This document shows, in pieces, positions 1 to 7,588 of a stretch of DNA of 32,313 nucleotides. Numbering within the stretch: position 1 is the first letter of the stretch; each line of letters begins with the position of its first letter. The position numbers and the translations under genes were made by a program. The notes below the pieces were generated by a model. It had not been told where the DNA came from and did no database searches. It saw only the letters and a list, made by a program, of their open reading frames with translations. Source of the DNA: Fen-999 sp964530115 (GTDB lineage: Bacteria > Pseudomonadota > Gammaproteobacteria > Burkholderiales > Rhodocyclaceae); contig CAZGYD010000169.1 in assembly GCA_964530115.1 (NCBI GenBank), positions 1 to 32,313 of the forward strand, given 5' to 3'.

Positions 1-1
1 G

Positions 2-577
2 ATCATGGGCCACCGTGCCGGCTGGCTCGCGCTCGGCGCGGGCATGGCCGGCGGCGCCGACGTGATCCTGATCCCCGAGATCCCTTACGACGTCGAGGTG
101 GTGGCCGAGGCGATCCGCGAGCGAAGCCGCAAGGGCAAGAACTTCAGCATCGTCGCCGTCGCCGAAGGAGCGCTCTCCATCGAGGAGGCCGCCGCGCAGG
201 CGACCGGCAGCGGGCAAAAGGACAAGAAGAAGGCGGTGGCAGACAATGGCGGCGAAACCGAGTACGCGGTGCGCACGGTGCGGCTCGCCAAGAAGCTCGA
301 ACGGCTGACGGGGCTCGAGGCGCGCATCACCATCCTCGGCCACCTCCAGCGCGGCGGCATCCCCTCGGCGGCCGACCGGATGCTGGCGACCCGCTTGGGG
401 ACGGCGGCGGCCGAACTGATCGCCAAGGGCCGCTACGGTGTCATGGTCGCCGCGCACGGCGACGGCACAAAGCCCGTGCCGATCGAGGACGTGGCCGGCA
501 AGATCAAGACCGTGCCGGTCGATCACCCGTGGGTGAAGAGCGCGCGCGACGTCGGCACCTGCATGGGCGACCGCTGA
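2..577 (+). CDS. 6-phosphofructokinase family protein, C-terminal part (5' end outside window)
   Basis: The frame is open from the first base and ends at TGA 575-577, so only the last 191 codons are present. The family (ATP- or PPi-dependent phosphofructokinase, PfkA fold) phosphorylates fructose 6-phosphate in glycolysis. The family motif MGHRAGWLALG, part of the fructose 6-phosphate site, is at the very start. The late motif ILGHLQRGGIPSAADRMLA follows about 105 residues on, and its Arg normally contacts substrate. The nucleotide-binding N-terminal half with the GGDGS/GGDGT motif lies upstream, so ATP versus PPi use cannot be decided. A charged stretch of Lys and Asp around residues 70-80 looks like a surface loop. 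It converges on the thioredoxin gene. Confidence 0.88.
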   Translation: MMGHRAGWLALGAGMAGGADVILIPEIPYDVEVVAEAIRERSRKGKNFSIVAVAEGALSIEEAAAQATGSGQKDKKKAVADNGGETEYAVRTVRLAKKLERLTGLEARITILGHLQRGGIPSAADRMLATRLGTAAAELIAKGRYGVMVAAHGDGTKPVPIEDVAGKIKTVPVDHPWVKSARDVGTCMGDR

Positions 578-697
578 AAGTGTCGGGCTTCACGTCATCT
601 GGGGGGCTTGCGCCCGTCTCTGGGGCTTCGCCGCTTCCGTAGGGCGTCGCCTCATCCTTCGCTGAGCCGGGGACTACCGCTTTCGCGGCGTCCAGCG

Positions 698-710
698 CCC
701 GCCGGGCGGG
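698..710 (-). terminator. GC hairpin directly after the thioredoxin-like gene
   Basis: CCCGCC, one G, then GGCGGG form a perfect 6-bp inverted repeat touching the stop codon at 711-713. There is no T-tract on either strand, so it may be a 3'-end stabilising hairpin or Rho-linked structure rather than a true intrinsic terminator. The rest of the 133-bp gap to the phosphofructokinase shows nothing recognisable. Confidence 0.3.
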
Positions 711-733
711 TCAGCCGTCGTCAGACGCCGGCG
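711..733 (-). repeat. dispersed 28-bp repeat, partial copy (20/23)
   Basis: On the minus strand the end of the thioredoxin-like gene matches the repeat from CGCCGGCGT through GGCTGA, with three mismatches. The repeat's TGA is the stop codon. The AGTTTCGG end is missing. This is the weakest gene-end copy. Confidence 0.45.
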
Positions 734-1121
734 GTGCGTCCGGGCCGGCGGCGTGGCGGGCGACGAGGCGCTCGGCGAACTCGCGCAGGAAGTGCATGGG
801 CCTCGCGCTGTGGAAGCGGTCGATCTCCCTGCCGTGGCTGTAGGCGATCACGGTCGGGAAGCCGCGCACCTTGTGCCGGCCAGCGATGCGCATGTTCTCG
901 TCGGCATCGACGCGTGCGAGTTCGATGCGGCCGCCGTATTCCTCGACGAGCTTTTCCAGCAGCGGCGCGAGCACGAGGCAGGGGCTGCACCAGTCGGCAC
1001 CGATGTCAACGAGCACCGGCACCCGGTGCGAGCGCTCGACGACGCGGACCTCGAAATCGCTTTCACTAACGTCGTAGGAGAGCGCGGGTCGGTCGGGGTG
1101 GCCGGGGTGGTGGAGATGCAT
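711..1121 (-). CDS. thioredoxin-like protein
   Basis: The protein has 136 residues and a single thioredoxin fold. The redox motif WCSPC follows VLVDIGAD, and the cis-proline segment GFPTVIAYSHG sits about 45 residues later, as in thioredoxins. It differs from classical WCGPC thioredoxin in the CSPC dipeptide and in an N-terminal extension of about 25 residues (MHLHHPGHPDRPALSYDVSE). No signal peptide is visible, so a cytoplasmic thiol-disulfide role is inferred. The ATG at 1121 was chosen because it lies 2 bases after the folE stop (TGACCATG) on the same strand, implying coupling; a longer frame upstream only shadows folE. The last 23 bases, including the TGA stop, match the dispersed 28-bp repeat at 20 of 23 positions. 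Confidence 0.82.
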   Translation of the reverse strand: MHLHHPGHPDRPALSYDVSESDFEVRVVERSHRVPVLVDIGADWCSPCLVLAPLLEKLVEEYGGRIELARVDADENMRIAGRHKVRGFPTVIAYSHGREIDRFHSARPMHFLREFAERLVARHAAGPDAPPASDDG

Positions 1122-1123
1122 GG

Positions 1124-1741
1124 TCAGGCGATCGCGTGCAGGAACTCGCGGCGGAACTGCTCGGACGTCTCGAACTCGCCGCTGAAGGCTTGGGTGACGA
1201 CGCGCTCGTCGCCGCGGCGGTCTTCGCCGAGCAGCAGGCAGAGTTGCTCGGCCTCGATCACACAGGCGGCGCCTCGCGCCTTTCCGCAGGTCATCAGCGC
1301 CTCGGCGATGTCGCGCGTCATCCATTCCTGGTAGGTGAAGCGGTGGCCGATGGCATCGACGAGCCGGGCGATGCGGCCGAAGCCGTGCAGCCGCCCGCCC
1401 GGCAGGTAGGCGACGTGGGCGACGCCGCGGAAGGGCACCAGATGGTGTGGGCAGACGCCGTGGATGGCGATGCCGCGGATCACCACCATGTCGGTGCGCG
1501 GATCGTCGAAACCCTCGCCGAGCGCTTGCGCCGGGTCGATGTCGTAGCCGCCGAGCAGGCGCCGCTGCCAGAGCTCGCGCACGCGCTCGGCCGTGCGGCC
1601 CATGTGCCTGGCGTCGGCGGCAATGCCGCAGGCGGCGAGGAGATCGGCGACCGCCTTTTCGAAGGCGGCGGCGTCGAACGGGCGCTCACGGGCGATGCCG
1701 TAGCCGGCGGCTGGGCGCGGGGCGGGTGTGTGATCGGACAT
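1124..1741 (-). CDS. folE: GTP cyclohydrolase I family protein, divergent
   Basis: 205 residues, close to the family length. GTP cyclohydrolase I converts GTP to 7,8-dihydroneopterin triphosphate, the first step to folate and related pterins. The zinc motif reads GVCPHHLVPFRGVAHVAYLP, where the common form has C-E-H-H. The second zinc cysteine is in EAEQLCLLLG, where most members have His two residues before Cys; here it is Gln. The C-terminal TQAFSGEF is close to the family's late motif. The zinc ligands (Cys, His, Cys) look present, but the Glu-to-Pro and His-to-Gln changes mark a divergent subgroup. It is followed at 2 bp by the thioredoxin-like gene. The assignment to the family is firm; the exact activity is less so. 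Confidence 0.8.
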   Translation of the reverse strand: MSDHTPAPRPAAGYGIARERPFDAAAFEKAVADLLAACGIAADARHMGRTAERVRELWQRRLLGGYDIDPAQALGEGFDDPRTDMVVIRGIAIHGVCPHHLVPFRGVAHVAYLPGGRLHGFGRIARLVDAIGHRFTYQEWMTRDIAEALMTCGKARGAACVIEAEQLCLLLGEDRRGDERVVTQAFSGEFETSEQFRREFLHAIA

Positions 1742-1853
1742 GGCCGTGAATCATAACCCGGCGTGCGCGGCCGTCGGCGGCCGGGAGGTGCGATGGGCAA
1801 AGCCGCCGGGATAGAATGGTTTTCCGAACTCCGGAACCGGGTGGCCCTACAGG

Positions 1854-2612
1854 ATGCGCATCGCCGTCTTCAATCAGAAGGGCGGGGTGGGTAAGACCGT
1901 CACCTCGCTCAACATGGCCGCCGTGATCGCACGCGAGGGCGCGCCCGTCTGGCTCGTGGACCTCGACCCGCAGGCGCATCTGACCACGATCCGCGGCGAG
2001 CTGCCCGCCCGTTCGTCCGACAGCGTGTTCACGATCTACCAGGACAACCGGGCGCTCGCCGACGTCGCGGTCGATTGGCCCGGTGTCGGCCGGCTGGTGC
2101 CGGCGCACCGCGAGCTGATCAAGGTCGATACCCTGTTCGGCAAAGGGCCGGCGGCGCTCAACCGTCTCAATCAGGCCTTGCAGACGCTGCCCGGCGTCGA
2201 GCAGGCGACGGTGATCATCGACTGCTCGCCTTTCGTCGGCGTGCTTTCGCTCAACGCCGTGTATGCCGCCGACTGTCTGCTCATTCCGGTCTCTTCGGAC
2301 TATCTGAGCCTGCAGGGGGCCTTGCAGATGGATCACACGCTCAAGGTCCTCGAACCGGTGCTCAAGCGCCGGATCGAACGGCGCTACCTGCTGACGCGCT
2401 TCGACCGCCGGCGCAAGTTGAGCTTCGACATCCTGGAAAAGATGCGCGAGCGCTTCGGCCGGGAAGTCTGCGAGACGACGATTTCGGAGAACGTCGCCGT
2501 CGGCGAGGCGCCCGCCTACAACCGCGACGTGATCACTCATGCGCCCGACAGCCGCGGCGCGCGCGACTACCGGGCCCTCGTTGAGGAATTGATGGCCAGC
2601 GGCCTGCTATGA
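1854..2612 (+). CDS. ParA/MinD-type ATPase, orphan
   Basis: 252 residues. The deviant Walker A motif KGGVGKT is at residues 9-15, a switch I-like aspartate occurs in LVDLDPQAH, and the Walker B-type strand is VIIDCSPF. These are hallmarks of ParA/Soj ATPases, which dimerise on ATP and move DNA or protein cargo over the nucleoid. No parB or parS-like gene is adjacent, and the neighbours are folE on one side and a small unknown gene on the other. It is therefore more likely a cargo-positioning or regulatory ParA than the chromosomal partition gene. ATG 1854 directly begins the conserved strand MRIAVFNQ, with only a weak AGG upstream. Its stop overlaps the convergent downstream gene by 6 bp. Confidence 0.85.
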   Translation: MRIAVFNQKGGVGKTVTSLNMAAVIAREGAPVWLVDLDPQAHLTTIRGELPARSSDSVFTIYQDNRALADVAVDWPGVGRLVPAHRELIKVDTLFGKGPAALNRLNQALQTLPGVEQATVIIDCSPFVGVLSLNAVYAADCLLIPVSSDYLSLQGALQMDHTLKVLEPVLKRRIERRYLLTRFDRRRKLSFDILEKMRERFGREVCETTISENVAVGEAPAYNRDVITHAPDSRGARDYRALVEELMASGLL

Positions 2613-2846
2613 GTCGGGCCGGGAACGCGCGATCAGCGTCGCGATGTCCTCGAAGCTCGCGCCCGTGACTCTGCCGCCACCGGCCAGATGGGCCGTGCAT
2701 TCGATGACCTCGCAGTCGCGGTACATCTGCCGAAGCTTCCGCTCCGCGTCGGCGGCGTCCCGGCCGTGGATCGTCAGGTTGTCGACGAGCAGGCCCTGCC
2801 GCGTGCGGATGCGGAAGACATATTTGGCGAAGGCGGGCGGCTGCAC
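2607..2846 (-). CDS. conserved-looking small protein of unknown function (79 aa)
   Basis: I do not recognise a named domain. The product starts at GTG 2846 with MQPPAFAKYVFRIRTR. It has an alternating strand-helix pattern (YVFRIRTRQGLLVDNLTIHG, then a charged helix DAADAERKLRQMY, then CEVIECTAHL), consistent with a small alpha/beta domain. Two cysteines lie in DCEVIEC. The stop (TAG, 2607-2609) overlaps the end of the convergent parA gene. Upstream lie an AT-richer patch and one copy of the dispersed repeat reading toward this gene. No clear Shine-Dalgarno sequence precedes the GTG. Confidence 0.6.
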   Translation of the reverse strand: MQPPAFAKYVFRIRTRQGLLVDNLTIHGRDAADAERKLRQMYRDCEVIECTAHLAGGGRVTGASFEDIATLIARSRPDS

Positions 2847-2926
2847 GAAAATATCGACGAATCAACGATTTTTAGAACAGTATAGAACCGCTTTCTCAGG
2901 TGGGCAAGCCGGGGTGGCAGCCCGCA

Positions 2927-2954
2927 GCGAAACTCAGTCACCGTAACACGCCGG
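2927..2954 (-). repeat. dispersed 28-bp repeat, copy between two genes
   Basis: On the minus strand the copy keeps GGCGTGTTACGG and ends CTGAGTTTCGC, with five differences from the exact form. It lies about 30 bp beyond the stop of the Pat-like gene and reads in that gene's direction, toward the small unknown gene. Confidence 0.7.
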
Positions 2955-2967
2955 CGGGCTCACGGGG

Positions 2968-2984
2968 AGCCGGCCGGGCCGGCT
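2968..2984 (-). terminator. strong GC hairpin after the Pat-like gene
   Basis: GCCGGCC and GGCCGGC flank a single G (2969-2983), with an extra A-T pair outside, directly after the stop codon at 2985-2987. No U-tract follows, so it is called only as a probable 3'-end hairpin. Confidence 0.4.
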
Positions 2985-5675
2985 TCAGTCGAGCACGAGC
3001 ACGCCGCGCTTGAGGCCGGGGTCCTCGGGGTGGGGGGAGAGCACGAAGCCGAGGCTGGTGGCGAAGGCGATCATCCGCGTGTTCTCGGCGAGGAAGTCGC
3101 CGTTCATGTACTTGAGGCCGGCGGCGCGCGCCGCGTCGATGAGCACGCCCATCAGCCTGCGGGCCACGCCCCGGCCCTGCCAGGCGTCGGCGACGACGAT
3201 CGCGAACTCGCAGGATTCGCCGTCCGGGTTCGTCGCGTAGCGGGCGACGCCGATCTCGGTTTCCTTGCCGCCCTCTTCGACGAGGGCGATGAAGGCCATT
3301 TCGCGGTCGTAGTCGATCTGGGTGAGGCGGACGAGCTGCGCGTGCGAGAGCTCGCGGAGGGTGTTCATGAAGCGGAAATACTTCGTCTCGGGCGATAGGT
3401 TGCGGACGAACTCCTGTTCGAGATCGGCGTCTTCGGGCTTGATCGGCCGGATGGTGATCACCTGGCCTTCCCGGCTCCGCCACTTCGTCGTCAGGTGCGA
3501 AGGATACGGATGGATCGCCATGTGGTCGTAGCGGCCGGCCGTGAGCGGAATGTTCTCGATGGCGATGCTGGCATCGACGGCGACGGCGCCGTTCTCGTCG
3601 ACGATCAGCGGATTGATGTCGAGACGCGAAATCCACGGCAGCTCGCAGACCATCTCGGAAACGCGCAGCAGCACGGACTCGATGGCCTCCATGCTCACCG
3701 GCGGCATGTTGCGGAAGGCGCCCAGCCGCGCCGAGACCTGGGTCGAGGCGAGCATGTCGGCGACGAGGAAACGGTTGAGCGGTGGCAGCGCCACGGCGCG
3801 CTCCTTCCCGGCCGGCTCGATGCCGGCGCCGCCCGGGCCGAACAGGATCGTCGGGCCGAAGATCTGATCGCGCTCCATGCCGACCATCAACTCGCGGCCG
3901 TTGGCCTTCTGGATCATCGGCTCGATGGCGACGCCGTGGATGATCGCGTCCGGACGGTTCTTGCGCACCTCCTCGACCATTTCCTTGTAGGCGTCGCGCA
4001 CGGCGGCGAGCGAGTTCAGATTGAGCCGCACGCCGCCGGAGTCCGACTTGTGGACGATCTGCGGCGAATCGATCTTCATGACCACGGGCAGGCCGATCTC
4101 CTCGGCGAGCACCATCGCCTCCGACGGCGAGCGGGCGACGACGGTCTGGGCGATCGGAATGCGGAAGGCGGCCAGGAGCGCTTTCGATTCCATCTCGTTG
4201 AGGACCCTGCGGCCTTCGGCAAGCGCGGTTTCGATGACGAGCTTCGCCGATTCGAGGCGGGGCGCTACGTGATCGGCGATCGACGGCGGCGTCTGCATCA
4301 GCAGCCGCTGGTTGCGGAAATAGTTGGAGATGTGCGAGAAGAGTTCGACGGCCGGTTCCGGGGTGCGGAAGGTCGGCACGCCGGCGCCCTTGAAGAGCAT
4401 CCGCGCCTCGCGCATCTGCTCCTCGCCCATCCAGCAGGTGACCACCGGTTTGTCGGTGTCGCGGGCGATGTCGATCACCGTGCGCGCGGCCTGGGTCGGG
4501 TCGGTCATCGCCTGGGGCGTGGCGATGACCAGCACGCCGTCGACGCCCTCGTCCTCCAGGCAGGCGCGCAGCGCTGCAGCATAGCGTGCCGGATCGGCAT
4601 CGCCGAGGAGATCGACGGGATTGTCTTTGGGCCAGTTCGGCGGCAGCACGGCATCGAGCCGGGCGATCGTGGTCTCCGAGAGGGCCGCGAGCGGAATGCC
4701 GATCTCGCAGCAGCGGTCGGCCGCCATCACGCCGGGACCGCCGCCGTTGGTGACGATGGCGAGACGGTCGCCGCGCGGCCGGAAGTGCGAAAAGAGCGCC
4801 GAGGCTGCCGCGTACATCTGGCCCACCGTGCCGAGCCGCACCACGCCTGCGCGCCGCAGGGCAGCGTCGAAGACGTCGTCGGCGCCGACCGCCGCCCCGG
4901 AGTGAGAGCGGGCCGCACGCTCGCCGCAGGGGTGCTTGCCGACCTTGATCAAGAGCACCGGCTTGCAGCGGGCGGCGGCACGCAGCGCGCTCATGAAGCG
5001 GCGGGCGTTCTTGATGCCCTCGATGTAGAGGAAGATGTTCTGCGTCTTCGGGTCGGCGACCATGAAGTCGAGGATCTCACCGAAATCGACGTCGGCCTCG
5101 GCGCCCAGCGACACCACGGTCGAGAAGCCGACGTTGTTGGGCAGCGCCCAGTCGAGAATGGCGGTGCATAGTGCGCCCGACTGCGAGATCAGCCCGATCG
5201 TCCCGGGCGCGGCATTGGTGTGGGCGAAAGACAAATTGAGTCCAGCCGAGGGGCGCAGGATGCCCAGACAGTTGGGCCCGAGCAGGCGCATCCGGTGCCG
5301 GCGCGCGGCCTCGACGGCGGCGCGCTCGAGCGCCGCGCCGCGCGCGCCGGTTTCCGAAAAGCCCCCGGCGATGACGATGGCCGTGCGCGTCCCGGCCCGG
5401 CCGCAGGCCTCGACGATGCCGGGCACCGTCTCGGCCCGGGTGCAGATCACCGCGAGATCGAGCCGCTGCGGAATGCTCTCGACCGAGTCGAAGCACTTGA
5501 CCCCGAAGACCTTGTCGTGCTTCGGATTGACAAAGAAGACTTTGCCCGAGAAGCTCGAATCGAGAACGTTGCGGGCGAGGGTCTCGCCGATCGAACCGGG
5601 CCGCTCCGAGGCGCCGATGATGGCGATCGATCGGGGTTCCAGCAAGGGAGTCAGATAATGCTTCTCGTTGTTCAT
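2985..5675 (-). CDS. Pat/YfiQ-type protein: ADP-forming acyl-CoA synthetase fused to GNAT acetyltransferase
   Basis: 896 residues, very close to the Salmonella Pat/E. coli PatZ length. Domain order is a CoA-binding Rossmann domain (about 10-110; PRSIAIIGASERPGSIG), a succinyl-CoA-ligase-like domain (about 150-300), an ATP-grasp domain (about 485-700; GLPVVMKIDSPQIVHKSDSG), and a C-terminal GNAT domain (about 730-896). The GNAT acetyl-CoA loop is WQGRGVARRLMG, and a Glu in CEFAIVV fits the catalytic acid. Pat enzymes acetylate lysines, for example of acetyl-CoA synthetase, in the cytoplasm. His258 in ARSHSGAAVG is at the phosphohistidine position of active ADP-forming synthetases, a residue lost in enterobacterial Pat. 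A GGGGGG stretch precedes ATG 5675. The gene stands alone, divergent from the methyltransferase. Confidence 0.88.
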   Translation of the reverse strand: MNNEKHYLTPLLEPRSIAIIGASERPGSIGETLARNVLDSSFSGKVFFVNPKHDKVFGVKCFDSVESIPQRLDLAVICTRAETVPGIVEACGRAGTRTAIVIAGGFSETGARGAALERAAVEAARRHRMRLLGPNCLGILRPSAGLNLSFAHTNAAPGTIGLISQSGALCTAILDWALPNNVGFSTVVSLGAEADVDFGEILDFMVADPKTQNIFLYIEGIKNARRFMSALRAAARCKPVLLIKVGKHPCGERAARSHSGAAVGADDVFDAALRRAGVVRLGTVGQMYAAASALFSHFRPRGDRLAIVTNGGGPGVMAADRCCEIGIPLAALSETTIARLDAVLPPNWPKDNPVDLLGDADPARYAAALRACLEDEGVDGVLVIATPQAMTDPTQAARTVIDIARDTDKPVVTCWMGEEQMREARMLFKGAGVPTFRTPEPAVELFSHISNYFRNQRLLMQTPPSIADHVAPRLESAKLVIETALAEGRRVLNEMESKALLAAFRIPIAQTVVARSPSEAMVLAEEIGLPVVMKIDSPQIVHKSDSGGVRLNLNSLAAVRDAYKEMVEEVRKNRPDAIIHGVAIEPMIQKANGRELMVGMERDQIFGPTILFGPGGAGIEPAGKERAVALPPLNRFLVADMLASTQVSARLGAFRNMPPVSMEAIESVLLRVSEMVCELPWISRLDINPLIVDENGAVAVDASIAIENIPLTAGRYDHMAIHPYPSHLTTKWRSREGQVITIRPIKPEDADLEQEFVRNLSPETKYFRFMNTLRELSHAQLVRLTQIDYDREMAFIALVEEGGKETEIGVARYATNPDGESCEFAIVVADAWQGRGVARRLMGVLIDAARAAGLKYMNGDFLAENTRMIAFATSLGFVLSPHPEDPGLKRGVLVLD

Positions 5676-5785
5676 GATGCCCCCCGCATCGCAGGCTTCG
5701 TCGCGGTGTTGCGATGCAACAAATCATAGCACCGCGGTCGGACCGATGGCTTGTTTTCGGCAGGAAATCGGGGAAAATCAAGCCG

Positions 5786-6331
5786 ATGTGCGAAAACCGC
5801 CACATGACCGCACCCTCGCCCTGGGTCGTCCGCTTCGCGCCGCTGATCCCGGCAGGCGGCGAAGTCCTCGACCTCGCCTGCGGCGGCGGCCGCCATGCGC
5901 GCCATCTGGCAGCACTCGGCTATCGCGTCGAGGCCGTCGATCGTGACGAAACTCAGCTGTCGCAACTCGCCGGCGTGGCCGGGGTGACGACGCGCCAGGC
6001 GGATCTCGAAGGCGGCCCCTGGCCGTACTATGGGCGTCAGTTCGAAGGCATCGTCGTCACCCACTACCTCTGGCGGCCGCTGCTGCCGCAACTCTTCGCT
6101 TGCCTCGCCGAGGGCGGCACGCTGATCTACGAAACCTTCATGGCCGGCAATGAACGCTTCGGCCGGCCCGCGAATCCCGAGTTCCTGCTCCGCCCCGGCG
6201 AACTCATCGATCTCGTGCACAAGCGCTTCACGATCGTCGCCTTCGAGCAGGGCGAGGTCGAGCGGCCGTGGCCGGCCGTCGTGCAGCGCATCTGCGCCTG
6301 CCGCCGGCGCGAAGTGCGTCTGCCGGACTGA
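5786..6331 (+). CDS. class I SAM-dependent methyltransferase
   Basis: 181 residues. The SAM-binding motif I is VLDLACGGGRHARHLA, the acidic end of strand 2 is VEAVDRDE, and the later strand is FEGIVVTHYLW. This is the plain Rossmann methyltransferase fold, and the substrate cannot be told from sequence. ATG 5786 has GGGGA about 11 bases upstream. ATG 5804 (MTAPSPWVVRFAPL) begins the conserved part and is an equally good alternative; the still longer frame from 5714 is unlikely. It is divergent from the Pat-like gene across about 110 bp and converges on glycerate kinase with a 6-bp gap. A degenerate copy of the dispersed repeat lies inside the gene at DETQLSQLAGV, on the opposite strand. Confidence 0.8.
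   Translation: MCENRHMTAPSPWVVRFAPLIPAGGEVLDLACGGGRHARHLAALGYRVEAVDRDETQLSQLAGVAGVTTRQADLEGGPWPYYGRQFEGIVVTHYLWRPLLPQLFACLAEGGTLIYETFMAGNERFGRPANPEFLLRPGELIDLVHKRFTIVAFEQGEVERPWPAVVQRICACRRREVRLPD
5947..5975 (-). repeat. degenerate copy of the dispersed repeat inside the methyltransferase gene
   Basis: 25 of 29 bases match the repeat in the orientation CGAAACTCAG to CGCCGGCG. This is the only copy antisense to its host gene. In the host frame the exact repeat would contain a TAA stop, and this copy differs there. Confidence 0.4.
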
Positions 6332-6337
6332 CGGGCT

Positions 6338-7588
6338 TCAGAGGATCAGGATCGCGCGGAAGTCGTTCACGTTGGTGAGCGTCGGCCCGGTGACCACCGC
6401 GTCGCCGAGCGCGCCGAAAAAGCCGTGGCCATCGTTGGCCTCGAGCATGGCGCGAGGCAAGAGGCCCAGCCGGACGGCGCGCTCGAGGCTGTCGGGGCCG
6501 ACATGGGCGCCGGCGACCGCCTCGCAGCCGTCGATGCCGTCGGTATCGCAGGCGAGCGCGTGGATACGTGGATGTCCGGCCGTCGCCAGGGCGAAGGCGA
6601 GCAGGAATTCGACGTTGCGGCCGCCGCGGCCCGTCCCGCGCACGGTCACGGTCGTCTCGCCGCCCGAGAGCAGCACGCAGGGCGGCTGAAACGGCTCGCC
6701 GCGCGCGGCGACGGACAGCGCGATGCCGGCCATCACCTTCGCTGCCTCGCGCGCCTCGCCCTCGATCGCGTCACCGAGGATATGGGCGGCCAAGCCGCGG
6801 GCGCGCGCCTCGGCCGCTGCGGCTTCGAGGGCCTGCCATGGTGTCGCGACGAGGCGGAACTCGCCGTGAGACAGGCGTCGATCGTCCGGTTTCAAGGTTT
6901 CGCCGGCGCCGCGCTCGAGCAGCTCGCGCACGCCGGGCGGCGGCAGGATGCCATGACGCGCAAGCACCGCCAGCGCGTCGGCGCAGGTCGTCGGATCGGC
7001 GACGGTCGGACCGGAGGCGATGTCGAAGGGCACGTCGCCCGGTACATCGGAGATCGCCAGGGTCACGAGCCGCGCCGGCTGGCAGGCCGCCGCCAGCCGG
7101 CCGCCCTTGATCGCCGAGAGGTGCCGGCGCACGCAGTTGATTTCCCCGATGGTCGCGCCGGAGGCGAGCAGCACGCGGGTCAGCGCGCGCTTTTCCGCGG
7201 TCGTGACCGGCGCGAGCGGCTCGGAAAGCAGCGCCGAGCCGCCGCCCGAGAGCAGGCAGAGCACGAGATCGCCGGGGCCGAGGCCGGTCACCGCGGCGCG
7301 GATCCGCCGCGCGGCAGCGAGGCCGGCGTCGTCGGGCACCGGGTGGGCGGCCTCGATGACTTCGATGTGCCGCGTGGGCACGCCGTGGCCGTAGCGCGTG
7401 ACGACGATGCCGCCGAGCGGACCCGGCCAGTGGTCCTCGACGGCGCGGGCCATCGCCGCCGCGGCCTTGCCGGCGCCGACGACCACCGTGCGGCCCCTGG
7501 GCGGATCGGGCAAATGCGGCGGCACGCAGCGTGCGGGGTCGGCCGCGGCGAGCGCGGCGCGGAAGAGCGAAATCAGCAGTTCGCGCAC
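6338..7588 (-). CDS. glycerate 2-kinase (DUF4147/MOFRL family)
   Basis: 416 residues, typical of the GckA/TtuD family, which phosphorylates D-glycerate to 2-phosphoglycerate in serine-cycle, tartrate or glyoxylate routes. Visible family motifs are VVGAGKAAAAMA near residue 36, LLSGGGSALLS near 112, GRGGRNVEFLLAFAL in the C-terminal MOFRL domain, CDTDGIDG, and the terminal TGPTLTNVNDFRA. It starts at GTG 7588 and overlaps the 3' end of selU by 16 bp on the same strand, so the two are probably translationally coupled. That pairing with selU is unusual metabolically and may be only co-transcription. Confidence 0.88.
   Translation of the reverse strand: MRELLISLFRAALAAADPARCVPPHLPDPPRGRTVVVGAGKAAAAMARAVEDHWPGPLGGIVVTRYGHGVPTRHIEVIEAAHPVPDDAGLAAARRIRAAVTGLGPGDLVLCLLSGGGSALLSEPLAPVTTAEKRALTRVLLASGATIGEINCVRRHLSAIKGGRLAAACQPARLVTLAISDVPGDVPFDIASGPTVADPTTCADALAVLARHGILPPPGVRELLERGAGETLKPDDRRLSHGEFRLVATPWQALEAAAAEARARGLAAHILGDAIEGEAREAAKVMAGIALSVAARGEPFQPPCVLLSGGETTVTVRGTGRGGRNVEFLLAFALATAGHPRIHALACDTDGIDGCEAVAGAHVGPDSLERAVRLGLLPRAMLEANDGHGFFGALGDAVVTGPTLTNVNDFRAILIL

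Noticed and set aside
3495..5171. Long open frame opposite the Pat-like gene.
   Set aside because: His/Arg/Asp-rich shadow frame typical of GC-rich DNA; no domain or ribosome-binding site, and the opposite strand has a clear 896-residue protein.
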